DNA of 41,943 bases from Candidatus Thorarchaeota archaeon SMTZ1-45 (GCA_001563335.1 LRSL01000075.1:1-41943); one strand, 5' to 3'. Counted from the first letter of the stretch, positions 7,251-17,228 are shown. The notes: generated by a model from the letters alone, not told the origin. Translations and numbers: made by a program.

Positions 7251-8903
7251 CTACGCTTCACTGTTATAGGGTTTTGAGATACTATCTTCTTCAACTTGGT
7301 TTGGTTTGTGACCCGCACGCCATTCCTCAATTGTCTTGGAAAACTTCTTCTCAACCCTAGAACGGTGAATTGTATTCATTGTGCAGAACGGTATAATTCT
7401 TCCATCTGGAACAGAATAATTGATGTCACAATGCTGAACACGTTCAAGGTCGAAATTGTAAGGATCTTGGAAATGCATCATGCCGACCATGATAATACGT
7501 CTCATCAGCTTTGCCAAGGATTCATAGTCACCACGATTTAGAAATGCGCTTAGAAGGTCCTTAATGAGACCTTTCTTCTTGATGTGACGAGCACCTGCTG
7601 CAAGTTTTGCTTTGGCTCGTGTACTTGCGCCTCTTGCTCCATCAGCATAGAGATTGGCGATTTCTTCAAGAAGTACAAGGAATTTATCAACATCAATCAA
7701 GTCTGTAATTGGTTTATAGTCACCATCATCATCAATGTAGATGAAAGTAGCCATTCCACATGCGAAGTGCGAACTCAGTTCGAGATCAGGACCTCCTTTG
7801 ATTAAGCCAAGTGCACGACCAACAGGCATCATAGAAGGCACTGGATACCATTCAGTGTGTGGAATCTTACCACCAGTTTGTTTTTCAATAAGATGAATTG
7901 CATCGGGAATTGTAATTCGCATCTCGTGGCGAGCCGCATGATCAATTCGTCCAGTGATACTCACAGGTTGGAAGTTAACGCATCTAATTACGTCACGGTT
8001 TTCCACAGCAAATTCAATTATACCACCCAGCTGATCTTCATTGACGCCACGAACAACAGTAGGCACTAAAACAAGAGATTCCATACCAACCTCACGCGCG
8101 TTTTGAACAGCTTGTTTCTTGAGAGGAAGCAGATTAGTTCCACGAGCAGCAAGATAAGGTTCTGGAGTAATGCCATCAAACTGCATGTAAATGGTCGATA
8201 GACCAGCATCACGGAGTTCCTGTAGGTATTCCTTGCTTTTTCCAATCCTTATTACATTGCTAGCAATCTGGACATGTCTAAAACCAAGCTGCTTTGCCCA
8301 TTTGATGTACTGTGGCAAGTGCTTGCTAACAGTTGGCTCGCCTCCTGCAAATTGAATTGCTGGAGCGGGAACTGGCAGATTAGTTCGAAGATTCTTCATC
8401 ATATCAAAGACTTCTTGTGGTTCTGGTTCATAGACTGTGCCACCCTCAGCAGCAACTGCAAAACATATTGGACATCGAAGATTACATCTATTAGTCACAT
8501 CTAAAAGAGCCAACGCAGTGTGTGATTTATGCTCAGGACATTGACCGCAGTCTTCTGGACAACCCTTCACGGTTTCTGTTCGAGGATTATCAAGCCCAAT
8601 TGATTTATACCACCATTTCTGGGCCTTCTTGAACATCTCAGCATCGCCCCAATATACATCAATAAACTCTCCATGCTCCTCGCAGGTCTTCTTGTACATA
8701 ACCTTACCATCTTCTTCATACAAGGTAGCCTCAATAACATGGACATTGTCATCAGTCAGGAAACATTCGGGGCATATAGATTCGGTCTTGTATGGAAGTT
8801 CCTTGACTGGGTATCTCTCAACATGATACCGAGAGATTGGTCCGCCATCTTCATGCTTGATGGGAACTTCAGGGATTCGTTTAATATCATCATCAGTAGC
8901 CAT
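7251..8903 (-). CDS. tes: Radical SAM tetraether lipid synthase (Tes/GDGT-MAS family)
   Basis: The product has 550 residues. The radical SAM cluster motif is C140-N-L-R-C144-P-I-C147. Upstream lie additional Cys motifs (C44/C47/C74 and C115/C119/C122), and the C-terminal part holds further Cys residues (for example in the 'HFACGMATF' and 'FCTMNT' segments). This multi-cluster layout, together with 'QFAGGEPTVSKHLP' and 'YMQFDGITPEPY', matches the archaeal family of MJ0619 and MA_1486, which joins two archaeol phospholipids into membrane-spanning tetraethers. MJ0619-type proteins were earlier annotated as pterin methylases, so that name may appear in databases. The start is supported by GGAGTGA 6 bases upstream. 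It is a single-gene unit with its own promoter and terminator. GDGT production by this organism follows as an inference. Confidence 0.85.
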   Translation of the reverse strand: MATDDDIKRIPEVPIKHEDGGPISRYHVERYPVKELPYKTESICPECFLTDDNVHVIEATLYEEDGKVMYKKTCEEHGEFIDVYWGDAEMFKKAQKWWYKSIGLDNPRTETVKGCPEDCGQCPEHKSHTALALLDVTNRCNLRCPICFAVAAEGGTVYEPEPQEVFDMMKNLRTNLPVPAPAIQFAGGEPTVSKHLPQYIKWAKQLGFRHVQIASNVIRIGKSKEYLQELRDAGLSTIYMQFDGITPEPYLAARGTNLLPLKKQAVQNAREVGMESLVLVPTVVRGVNEDQLGGIIEFAVENRDVIRCVNFQPVSITGRIDHAARHEMRITIPDAIHLIEKQTGGKIPHTEWYPVPSMMPVGRALGLIKGGPDLELSSHFACGMATFIYIDDDGDYKPITDLIDVDKFLVLLEEIANLYADGARGASTRAKAKLAAGARHIKKKGLIKDLLSAFLNRGDYESLAKLMRRIIMVGMMHFQDPYNFDLERVQHCDINYSVPDGRIIPFCTMNTIHRSRVEKKFSKTIEEWRAGHKPNQVEEDSISKPYNSEA

Positions 8904-8990
8904 AATAATTCACTCCATGACCACATGGAACCACCACTGAACAGGGTGGCATTCACACAGAGGGTTGGAAAAAATCAGAATATAAGTTTA
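8904..8990 (-). promoter_or_regulatory. Promoter and hairpin leader of the tetraether synthase gene
   Basis: The minus strand has a TATA-like TAAACTTATATTC (complement of 8978-8990), predicting a start near 8958 and a leader of about 55 bases. The leader holds two small hairpins (plus-strand coordinates): CCACC/GGTGG (8931-8935/8945-8949) and CCATG/CATGG (8915-8919/8924-8928). The second includes the first two bases of the Shine-Dalgarno, so it could dampen translation. Confidence 0.4.
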
Positions 8991-9022
8991 ATCCGATGTT
9001 TCCGAATATGTAGAGTGTGCTG

Positions 9023-9340
9023 TTACTCCTCGTCATCGTCGGTTAGAACATACCCCTCAGTAAATCCTCCACGTGCAAGAAGCTTAGTGTGACGCTGGAG
9101 TTCTAGGAAAGCAGGATCAGCTTTTCGTAGCTTGAGAAGGGTATCGATAGCCTCCTGAATGTCAACAAGTTCTTCAGTATCACCAGAAAAAAGGAACTCC
9201 TTTGCTTCTTCAACTATTTTTTCCCGTAGAAGCACATCAAGCTCATCAGGACCAGCTATTCGAACCTTCGGATTTCCACCATTTTCACGGATTAATTCCG
9301 GCACTTTGTCCCGTACTAGTTTTTCTTTCAAGACGACCAC
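9023..9340 (-). CDS. MazG-like nucleotide pyrophosphohydrolase
   Basis: The product has 105 residues and begins, after a short lead, with 'KLVRDKVPELIRENG', the hallmark of the small phosphoribosyl-ATP-pyrophosphohydrolase-like (all-alpha NTP pyrophosphatase) family. The metal-binding carboxylates are in 'KIVEEAKEFL' and 'EELVDIQEAID' (ExxE...ExxxD). Such proteins hydrolyse non-canonical nucleoside triphosphates as house-cleaning enzymes; the substrate here is unknown. The GTG at 9340 is preferred because AGGA lies 5 bases before it; a TTG at 9343 is too close. It follows the unknown gene at 9348-10022 by a few bases and is probably co-transcribed with it. The C-terminus is acidic. Confidence 0.85.
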   Translation of the reverse strand: MVVLKEKLVRDKVPELIRENGGNPKVRIAGPDELDVLLREKIVEEAKEFLFSGDTEELVDIQEAIDTLLKLRKADPAFLELQRHTKLLARGGFTEGYVLTDDDEE

Positions 9341-9347
9341 CAATTTC

Positions 9348-10022
9348 CTATTTCAAAGCAAGAGCAACTTCAACCTGATATTTCGCTGTTTCAAGTAATG
9401 ACTCAGCAGCAGCGGTGATTGCTCCAGGAAGAACTGTTGTCCATGGAGCTTCAGCATCTCGAGATGTGGATTCAGTCATAGCTGAGAAAGGTAGAAACTT
9501 AACTTCATACGAATCATCAAAGGAGATGGTTCCCTGCCATTGACCCTCACCGTCAACAATTTCATAGGTTGGAAGGAATTTCTTCATTTCCTCAGGAACA
9601 ATGGCATTCCAGAAAATTGACATTCCATTGAATTGCCTAGGATTTCCAATTGCTAGGGTGTAAGTATCCATGGTTGCTGTTGCAGTGACGAGTTTGTATA
9701 GAATCCCAATATGACAGTTCAGACACTGATTGAACTCGAGTCCATCTCCTGAAGAATCTACATATGCAATTCCATTTTTCTCAATATTATCATCATTACA
9801 GTGAACGCAAAGGTTCATACCCCATCTTACTTCAAGATGTTCACTGAATGGACCTTCAATGAATCGGTCTGCAGCTTCTTCAAAGGCAGATCTTGCAGCC
9901 TCTATTCCATCTTGGTCAATCTTTGTTCGAATAGCCTGCCAAACCTCAAGAGGGTTTTGCCAAAGCACATTGAAAATCATATCTGCGAGTTTATCAAGAG
10001 ACCTTTCTTCTAGTGCACTCAT
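9348..10022 (-). CDS. Hypothetical protein with two CxxC motifs
   Basis: The product has 224 residues from the ATG at 10022 (a GTG at 10031 is the alternative; a weak GAAGTG precedes the ATG). An acidic helical N-terminus is followed by 'CVHC' and, about 30 residues on, 'CLNC', spaced as in a small zinc ribbon or cluster-binding knuckle. The middle is beta-rich ('GEGQWQGTISFDDSYEVKFL'), and the C-terminus is helical and Ala-rich. There is no signal peptide or membrane helix. It lies directly upstream of the MazG-like gene and is probably in the same operon. I recognise no family; metal binding is inferred from the cysteines only. Confidence 0.65.
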   Translation of the reverse strand: MSALEERSLDKLADMIFNVLWQNPLEVWQAIRTKIDQDGIEAARSAFEEAADRFIEGPFSEHLEVRWGMNLCVHCNDDNIEKNGIAYVDSSGDGLEFNQCLNCHIGILYKLVTATATMDTYTLAIGNPRQFNGMSIFWNAIVPEEMKKFLPTYEIVDGEGQWQGTISFDDSYEVKFLPFSAMTESTSRDAEAPWTTVLPGAITAAAESLLETAKYQVEVALALK

Positions 10023-10288
10023 CGCAAACACTTCATTAAAGATGGTTTAGAGGTTTCAATTAAACATTGGTTGGACCTCCTGATGGTCAAAAGATTTTAA
10101 CCTAAGGTTTTTTAACTGAGTCAAGACGAGTAACCAGAGAGCTAATAGGTGAGAAAAGGATGGATTGCCAAATCAACTAAACCAGAAAACCATCCCTCTA
10201 GTCTGGATAATATCTTGTTCTCGCCTCTAAGATGCTTAGTCACATTTTGTTATTACCCGTACAATTTTCTCAATGGGAGGATACTGAC

Positions 10289-13200
10289 ATGAGTCCATTA
10301 CCAAAGCGATATGATCCACAGACCTTGGAAACAGAAGTGCTTGATTCCTGGCAAAAGAAAGACATCTACAAGAAGACAATAGAGCTTAGAAATTCAGGAC
10401 CTAGGTGGAATTTCCTAGAGGGTCCACCCACTACAAATGGCTTCATGCATGTTGGCCATGCTCGAGGTCGTGCTATGAAGGATGCACAACTTCGTTATAT
10501 GACAATGAAAGGTTTCAATGTTTGGAGGCGAGGTGGTTGGGATATGCAAGGACTTCCTGTTGAGCTAGAAGTAGAGAGAAATGAAGGTATAGACCAGAAG
10601 GGGTTGATAGAATCAAATCTTGGCATGGATGTCTTCGTACAGAAATGCAAGGAGTTGGTAGATTATTACCTTGAAGGATGGGTGAATGATTCTATTAGAC
10701 TTGGTCTATGGTTAGACTATCCCTCTGCATATCAGACTCGTAGGGATGATTACATAGAACATGTATGGTACTTGCTTAAAATGGCAAATGAAAGAGGTCT
10801 TTTGGGGAGAGGATATAGAGTCAACCCAATGTGCCCTCGTTGCGTCACTGCATTATCAGGTCATGAGGTTTCTCAAGGATATCAGACAAAAGAGGACCCG
10901 TCAATATACGTGAAGTTCAAGCTCGTTGGAAAAGACAAGGAGTATCTTGTGATATGGACCACAACGCCATTCACTTTGATATCAAATGAGATGGTTTCGG
11001 TCCACCCTAATATGAAGTATGTGAAAGTCGATGTTGATGGTGAGTTGTGGTGGCTTGTTGAGGATCTTGTTGAAGAGGTCATGCGGAAATCAGGGGTAGA
11101 CTCCTACAAGATAGTTGAGTCTGTAACTGGAAGTGAGATGCTTGGATGGAAATATGAACACCCTTTCAGAAACGAGGTGCCATTTCACCAAGAACATGAT
11201 GAAGAATACATGCATGCTGTGGTTACAGGGACCCATGTAACAGTCGAAGATGGTACCGGTCTTGTTCATACTGCACCAGGATTTGGACCAGATGACTTCA
11301 ATGTTGGGCGTGAATTCAATGTACCAGTATTAGCACCAGTCACTTCGTCTGGGAGATTCACTGACGAAGTGCCAATGTTCAAAGGAAGGATGGTTTTTGA
11401 TACAAATCCTGAAGTTCCAAGAATGTTGCAGGACAAAGGGTTGCTTGTCCACGAGGAAATAATATTACACGAATACCCTCACTGCTGGAGATGCGACACA
11501 CCACTCGTGTATTTGGCAGACAATACTCAATGGTTTCTGAAAATGACTGGAGTCAGGGACAATCTTGTGGAATCCAATAGGAATGTGGATTGGACTCCTG
11601 ATTGGGCTGGAAGTGGCCGTTTTGGTGACTGGCTTGCGAACGCTGATGATTGGTGCATATCACGCTCCAGAGTCTGGGGGTCTCCTCTTCCAGTTTGGGT
11701 CTGTGATGATTGCCAAGCTGAAGTTGTAGTTGGTTCAAGAAAGGAATTGAAAGAACGAGCTATAAAGTTCCCTGATGAGTTTGAAATGCACAGACCGTGG
11801 GTGGATGAGGTTGTTTTGTCCTGCGAGAAGTGTGGTGGTGAAATGCATAGAGAAGAGTTTGTAACAGATTGTTGGTTAGACTCAGGAATAGCTCATACAG
11901 CAAGTGTCGATTATCTCAAAGATCCATCCTTACATAAAGAGCTCTATCCATTTGATTTCATAACTGAGGCTGTAGATCAATCACGTGGATGGTTCTACAG
12001 CCTTCTTTACACTGCAGTGGTTTTACATGGCAATGCCCCCTTCAAAGCATGTGTTAGTCAAGAGCATGTCCTTGATGCAGAAGGAGGGAAAATGAGCAAG
12101 TCCCGTGGAAATGTCGTTTGGGCGAAAGATGCATTCAATGACATAGGAGCAGACCCATTCAGAGTGTTTGTCCTAACTCGCTCAGCTTCATGGTCACGAA
12201 TGAACTATGATCCAAAAGAGATAGACCTCACAAGGAAGAAACTCGATGTTCTTTGGAATGTTGCTCTGTTTGCTGAAACGTACATGGACTTGGATAATTT
12301 CAAGTATGATGAAAAAAGAATGAGGAAAGCATTGGAAAAAGCAGATCTAGAGGACAAATGGTTACTCTCACGAGTGCAGAGTGTTGTAGAGGACTATAGA
12401 GTCAATATGGACAAATACCTCTGGCATCACGCTGGTCGCGTTTTATTGGATTTTATATCAGAAGACCTAAGCAGAGTGTATCTTCCTCTTGTGAAGAAAC
12501 GAGTATGGCTTGACAGTGATGATCCCAAGAAAGTAATGGCATATGATGTCATGTACTATACCCTCCAGACATTCTTGAGATGTTTCAATGTTTTCACACC
12601 TTTTTTGGCGGAGAAGTTGCACACTGAGTTCCTAACACGTTTTGCAGACGGTTTACCAGAATCAATAAACATGATGTGGATGCCTGAGCCTGATGACAGT
12701 CTTTCCGACAAAGAATTGGAAGCCACATTTGAAGTACTTCAAGAACTAAGGAGTGCATCAAGTCACGCACGAAATAAGAAAGGAGTTAAACTAAGACATC
12801 CAGTGGCTAAGGTCACATTCATAGCAGAAAGTAAAGAAACTGCGAAGAGGGCAGAGAGCCTCACCGAACTTCTCAGGGATGATCTGAATACAAGAGAATT
12901 TGAAGTACTTCTCACTGATGTCATGGCGGAATTTACAACGCTGACTATGAAACCCAACTATAAAACTCTTGGACCCAAGTATAAAGGTATGATGAAGCAA
13001 CTGGTATCAGCTCTTGAGAGGGTTGATGCAGTAAAACTGCGGGCGGACTTGGAAAAAGGAAAAGCCAGTGTTTCTGTTAACGGGAAAAAGCTAAGCCTCG
13101 AGGCTGGTGATGTCGAGTTTGAAGAAACTCTCCCAGACCACCTCAGCTATGCGGAAGATAAAATCGGCAAAGTCTACGTAGATGTTACACGTACTAGGGA

Positions 13201-13486
13201 GTTGGAGGCAGAAGGGCTGGTCAGAGATGTCATAAGAAGAGTCCAAGTGATGAGAAAGGAACTTGATTTGAAGGTTGAACAATCCATAGATGTTCTTTTA
13301 GTGTTTTCTGAGGATGATTCAATGGAACTCTCAAAGATGTTTGAGGCTTATTTAGCCAATGAAGTACGCGCTGAGTCGCTGGAGATGGATGGACCAAGTG
13401 CTAAACCAAAATGGAAAGATTATTCATATGTCAAAGAATGGGAAATAGACGATTTGAAGCTGAAGGTGGGTATGAGTCCTAAGTAG
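10289..13486 (+). CDS. ileS: Isoleucyl-tRNA synthetase
   Basis: The product has 1065 residues, a usual length for archaeal IleRS. The class I signatures are HVGH (residues 54-57, in 'TTNGFMHVGHARG') and KMSKS (residues 601-605). 'GWDMQGLPVELEVE' and 'YLVIWTTTPFTL' mark the IleRS active site and the CP1 editing region. Cys pairs such as 'CPRC', 'CWRC' and 'CDDC...CEKC' are potential zinc sites. The ATG at 10289 is supported by GGGAGG 8 bases upstream; the longer frame from 10232 has no support. The divergent leader region 10023-10288 carries only a short inverted repeat, GGATGG/CCATCC (10158-10163/10190-10195), which may be incidental. It ends four bases from the convergent M20 peptidase. Confidence 0.97.
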   Translation: MSPLPKRYDPQTLETEVLDSWQKKDIYKKTIELRNSGPRWNFLEGPPTTNGFMHVGHARGRAMKDAQLRYMTMKGFNVWRRGGWDMQGLPVELEVERNEGIDQKGLIESNLGMDVFVQKCKELVDYYLEGWVNDSIRLGLWLDYPSAYQTRRDDYIEHVWYLLKMANERGLLGRGYRVNPMCPRCVTALSGHEVSQGYQTKEDPSIYVKFKLVGKDKEYLVIWTTTPFTLISNEMVSVHPNMKYVKVDVDGELWWLVEDLVEEVMRKSGVDSYKIVESVTGSEMLGWKYEHPFRNEVPFHQEHDEEYMHAVVTGTHVTVEDGTGLVHTAPGFGPDDFNVGREFNVPVLAPVTSSGRFTDEVPMFKGRMVFDTNPEVPRMLQDKGLLVHEEIILHEYPHCWRCDTPLVYLADNTQWFLKMTGVRDNLVESNRNVDWTPDWAGSGRFGDWLANADDWCISRSRVWGSPLPVWVCDDCQAEVVVGSRKELKERAIKFPDEFEMHRPWVDEVVLSCEKCGGEMHREEFVTDCWLDSGIAHTASVDYLKDPSLHKELYPFDFITEAVDQSRGWFYSLLYTAVVLHGNAPFKACVSQEHVLDAEGGKMSKSRGNVVWAKDAFNDIGADPFRVFVLTRSASWSRMNYDPKEIDLTRKKLDVLWNVALFAETYMDLDNFKYDEKRMRKALEKADLEDKWLLSRVQSVVEDYRVNMDKYLWHHAGRVLLDFISEDLSRVYLPLVKKRVWLDSDDPKKVMAYDVMYYTLQTFLRCFNVFTPFLAEKLHTEFLTRFADGLPESINMMWMPEPDDSLSDKELEATFEVLQELRSASSHARNKKGVKLRHPVAKVTFIAESKETAKRAESLTELLRDDLNTREFEVLLTDVMAEFTTLTMKPNYKTLGPKYKGMMKQLVSALERVDAVKLRADLEKGKASVSVNGKKLSLEAGDVEFEETLPDHLSYAEDKIGKVYVDVTRTRELEAEGLVRDVIRRVQVMRKELDLKVEQSIDVLLVFSEDDSMELSKMFEAYLANEVRAESLEMDGPSAKPKWKDYSYVKEWEIDDLKLKVGMSPK

Positions 13487-13490
13487 ATGA

Positions 13491-14819
13491 CTAGACAGGG
13501 CTTTTGCCCCTAGTAAGTACCTCAATCATCGTGTGGAAAACTTTCGCATTCTCCTTGATTGATTCGATTGAAACCCATTCATTCGCTCCATGAACATTGT
13601 CACCACGAGGACCAAAATCAAACAAGTCAGCTCCTTCTCCTGCAAAGTAACGTGCGTCAGAACCTCCAAACCCTTCGACTATTCTGTAGGATATCCCTTC
13701 CTTCTCAAGAGCCCATCTAGCAGCCCTTATGAGTCTTGAATTGGGATCACAGTCCACATAACCAACTCCAGAATAAACCTGAAGTGAGAATATCTCTACT
13801 CGATTTCTTAATGAGGCTTCAAAAGCAGCTTTGACTGTTTCACCATCATTCGTCATTGACCTGACATCAACATATAGGGTCCAGAGGTCATTTTCTTTTG
13901 ACAGAATGTTTGGACAAATATTGGTGCCTTTATCTGATGGTTTTGTTGGAAAAGCAGTGTGAGAGAGTGCAAGTAAAGATCGCATCATGTCTGTCAATGC
14001 TACATCATAAGACAACTCAATACCTGACTTGTCAGGATGAATTACATCCAGTTCAATCCAGTCAGGAACCACATTGCCCTTCAGAAAAGCGCCTCGGACC
14101 GTTTCTACAACAGATTTGGGATTAAGATCAAGATATTTTGATGCGGCAATCATCGCGTGTCTATCTACACCAAATCTCAGATAGGCACTGTGTCTTGTGT
14201 TGGTTCCATATGTCTGGGTTTCAACCTTCACCGTTTCCCTTTGACCTTTGATTTTCTCCATTCTTTCTTTTACTTTGATGAAAGTGGGTAGGATGTTCCT
14301 TCTCCTGTGAATAATGTCTTGACCATTTCCATCAGCAATGACAACATAATCAGGAAAGAGACCCTGTTTTATCAGGTAATCTTTCAATACTCCAGCACCT
14401 TGACGGCCACCTATTTCTTCGTCCCCCGTAACTGCAATCATAATTGTGCATGGAAAATCAGACTCTGCAATTTTCTCAGCGAGTAATAGGAGTGAAACAA
14501 TATTCCCCTTATCATCACAGGTCCCTCTACCATAAGCTCTATCACCATCAAGCTTCAACTTTAGAGGGTCAGAGTCCCATCCATCTCCAAATGGAACAAC
14601 ATCAAAGTGGGCTAAGAAGAGAATTTTGAATTGACCATGACCACGTCTTGCTAGGGATGTTGTGTATCCTTCTGATTCTATAATTTCTGTATGAAAACCA
14701 AATTCACTCAGAATTCTATTAATGAATTCAGGACAAGTTCGAGGTGCTTTCATATCATCATTATTTCTTGTGTCAAAGGCAACAAGAGTTTCTAGAAGTT
14801 CAACGGGGTCAAGAGGCAT
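13491..14819 (-). CDS. M20-family metallopeptidase (ArgE/DapE-like)
   Basis: The product has 442 residues. The M20 metal site is complete by eye: 'LAHFDVVP' (His), 'GRGTCDDKG' (bridging Asp), 'TGDEEIGG' (catalytic Glu pair), 'VIADG' (Asp) and the C-terminal 'NVHGANEWV' (His). Family members hydrolyse N-acyl amino acids or short peptides with two zinc ions. The precise substrate (acetylornithine, succinyl-diaminopimelate, dipeptides) cannot be fixed, and no arginine or lysine genes are nearby. The central dimerisation/lid domain begins about residue 190. The start has no Shine-Dalgarno; GATAAACTTTT about 35-45 bases upstream may be its promoter. It reads in the same direction as EF-2, with a 119-base gap. 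Confidence 0.88.
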   Translation of the reverse strand: MPLDPVELLETLVAFDTRNNDDMKAPRTCPEFINRILSEFGFHTEIIESEGYTTSLARRGHGQFKILFLAHFDVVPFGDGWDSDPLKLKLDGDRAYGRGTCDDKGNIVSLLLLAEKIAESDFPCTIMIAVTGDEEIGGRQGAGVLKDYLIKQGLFPDYVVIADGNGQDIIHRRRNILPTFIKVKERMEKIKGQRETVKVETQTYGTNTRHSAYLRFGVDRHAMIAASKYLDLNPKSVVETVRGAFLKGNVVPDWIELDVIHPDKSGIELSYDVALTDMMRSLLALSHTAFPTKPSDKGTNICPNILSKENDLWTLYVDVRSMTNDGETVKAAFEASLRNRVEIFSLQVYSGVGYVDCDPNSRLIRAARWALEKEGISYRIVEGFGGSDARYFAGEGADLFDFGPRGDNVHGANEWVSIESIKENAKVFHTMIEVLTRGKSPV

Positions 14820-14938
14820 CGCAATCAGATGGACTACAGACTAAGAGAGTCAAAAGTTTATCCTATCAAGCTATTGTCAAAATAAAAAGCTTGGACAAGG
14901 GACAATCAAAAGACTGCCCCTTGCATCTTTAAACCGAT

Positions 14939-17152
14939 TTATGTTCGCTTGTAGATCCATCTGTTCCAAGAGCTGAGGCTTGGCATTTCTTCAGGCAATC
15001 CTTTCCGAGCTCTTATCTCTAAGATGATCTCTTCCTGCATGTTACCGGGCAAGGGTTCGAATCCTCGAAACTCATAACCAAAGAAACTGCGACCAGCAGT
15101 TGCACTTCGGAACTCATCTGCAATACCGATAGTTTCTGCAGTAGGGAGAGTACCTTTCACTGTGACTGTGTCTTCTTCTCCTTCGATTGTCACTATCTGG
15201 CCTCGATGACCGGTGAGGACCTTGATGACTTGTCCTTGTGTATCAGTTGGGGTCTTGATATCAGTATTCAAGACTGGTTCGTAGAGTCCTGGTCTACCGG
15301 TGAGAAAACCCATGTTCAGTCCAGCACTTACCATCGTAGCAACTTCACTATAACCTGTGTGAGCTGGGTCGGTATGGACAGTAGCATCAGTAAGGACTAC
15401 CTTTACACCCATTATAGGTTCTTTCGCAATTGGGCCACCTTCGATGAAATCTCGGAAAGTTGTTTGTAGGTATGAGAAGATACGATCAAACCTCTGAACA
15501 CCACTCATTGCATCAACTAGCATTGAGGATTCATAGATATCCAGAATCTTACGAGCCTCTTTTGCATCCCAACCAGCTTCATCTCGAAGAATGGCTGCAC
15601 GCTCGCGATCAGGCATTTCTGCAGTAATCTTCTTCTTCCTGATGAGTTCAATTGTCTTTTCATCGAGAGGTTCAAGATACATTCGAATCCTGTTGTGTCC
15701 GTTTGGAGACTTTGTGTGGAACTCGTCACCTCGCTCAGTCATCTTTTCTCGGTACACGATAATCGGTTCTGAAACTTTGATCTTCACCTGCTCATTGATT
15801 CTTTTAGTCAGAATCTCGATCTGGAGTGGGTCAATACCATCAAGACGATACTCACCAGATTCTTTGTCATGTATGAATCTAGCTGTTGGGTCAGCCATAA
15901 TCCACTTGGATACAACTTCTCCGAGTTTGGCAATTTCTTGAGGATCAATAGGTTTGATGCTACGACTTACAACAGGTTCGCTCACATATTCAATAGCCTC
16001 GAAGCCCTTCATGTCAGAACCTGGAGTTACAAATGTTTCACCACTTGGACATATGAAGCCAAAGACGGAGAATAGGTTACCAGCAGGCACCTCATCCATG
16101 TCAAGAATATCAGTAATCTCTTGGACACCTAGTCGCTTGACCTTGGCGTTCTGTCTCATGTTGACAAGCTGAATCTCCTGACCAGATTTGATTGTTCCAG
16201 AGAACACTCTACCAATCAGAGTGGGTCTCTTGCTCTTGGGATCAATGAAGATTTTTGTAATCATTCCAAGCAGAGGTCCCTTCGGATCGCAGTCCAAAAG
16301 AGCCGTACCCTCTAAACTGTCTAGGTTTCCTGACCAAATTCGAGGTATCTTGTATTTCTGAGCTTCTTTTGGATTTGGCAGATGTTTTACAATCATCTCA
16401 AGGAGTGCATCATCTAATGGGAGGTTATCTCTGAGCCAGCGATCATCGCCTTCATTGTATTTCTCAAAGACAACTGTGGGTTTGATGTTCTTCTTTTCTA
16501 GGGTCTTCATTGTGAAAGCCCAGCCAGTCTTTGCGCTTCCAATGGCAACACTACCCTCTTGGAAACTGACTCTCCAGTCAAGTGCATATTCCTTTGGAGC
16601 AACCTTCTTGATGAGCTCATTCACCTTGGCGATGATGATGTCAATGCGTTCGTAGACTTTTGCTGGTGGAAGCTTGAGCTCATTGATGAGTCGGTCTACT
16701 TTGTTAATGAACAGGACCGGTTTGCATGCCTCACCACCCACTGCTAAGCGAATATTTGTTTCAGTCTGTGTCATTACGCCCTCGAGGGCATCTACAAGAA
16801 TAACTGCACCATCACTGGCACGTAGTGCCCTTGAAACCTCCCCTGTGAATGAGAGGTGTCCAGGAGTGTCTGACAACTGAACGAGATACTCCTCGCCTTC
16901 AACCTCGAAGTTAAGCAGCACGACTGAGGTAAAGATAGTGATACCTCGCTCTTGCTCTTCTTCGTCACTGTCTGTCATGAGAGCTTGTCCAGCAGCAGCA
17001 TCACTCATAAGACCAGCCCGACGCATCAGATAGTCGGTTGTTGTGGTCTTTCCGTGGTCAATGTGAGCGCTGATTGATATTATCCTCTTGTGCTCAAAAT
17101 CGTCTGAAAGAATGAGCCTCTTGATTGCATCTGGCTCTTTGATCTTAACCAT
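14939..17152 (-). CDS. Translation elongation factor EF-2, with degenerate diphthamide loop
   Basis: The product has 737 residues and is collinear with archaeal EF-2. GTPase motifs are 'AHIDHGKTT' (residues 29-37), 'ERGITIFTS', 'DTPGH' and 'NKVD'. The start at 17152 is set by AAGGAG about 8 bases upstream. In domain IV the diphthamide His is H598, but the usual HRGxxQ that follows is replaced by HTGYSE; the neighbouring loop reads SPNGHN instead of SPNKHN. Published comparisons report that many Asgard genomes lack diphthamide synthesis genes and carry a second EF-2 missing these residues. This copy may be that paralogue or the only EF-2; the window cannot decide. A GC-rich structured element (17229-17292) lies 77 bases upstream. 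Confidence 0.93.
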   Translation of the reverse strand: MVKIKEPDAIKRLILSDDFEHKRIISISAHIDHGKTTTTDYLMRRAGLMSDAAAGQALMTDSDEEEQERGITIFTSVVLLNFEVEGEEYLVQLSDTPGHLSFTGEVSRALRASDGAVILVDALEGVMTQTETNIRLAVGGEACKPVLFINKVDRLINELKLPPAKVYERIDIIIAKVNELIKKVAPKEYALDWRVSFQEGSVAIGSAKTGWAFTMKTLEKKNIKPTVVFEKYNEGDDRWLRDNLPLDDALLEMIVKHLPNPKEAQKYKIPRIWSGNLDSLEGTALLDCDPKGPLLGMITKIFIDPKSKRPTLIGRVFSGTIKSGQEIQLVNMRQNAKVKRLGVQEITDILDMDEVPAGNLFSVFGFICPSGETFVTPGSDMKGFEAIEYVSEPVVSRSIKPIDPQEIAKLGEVVSKWIMADPTARFIHDKESGEYRLDGIDPLQIEILTKRINEQVKIKVSEPIIVYREKMTERGDEFHTKSPNGHNRIRMYLEPLDEKTIELIRKKKITAEMPDRERAAILRDEAGWDAKEARKILDIYESSMLVDAMSGVQRFDRIFSYLQTTFRDFIEGGPIAKEPIMGVKVVLTDATVHTDPAHTGYSEVATMVSAGLNMGFLTGRPGLYEPVLNTDIKTPTDTQGQVIKVLTGHRGQIVTIEGEEDTVTVKGTLPTAETIGIADEFRSATAGRSFFGYEFRGFEPLPGNMQEEIILEIRARKGLPEEMPSLSSWNRWIYKRT

Positions 17153-17228
17153 TAGGATGTCTCCTTGTAATTTAGTTTGTTGTCCCCTCGTGATATTGTT
17201 CAATAGCATGTCCCCAACTGTCCATTAT

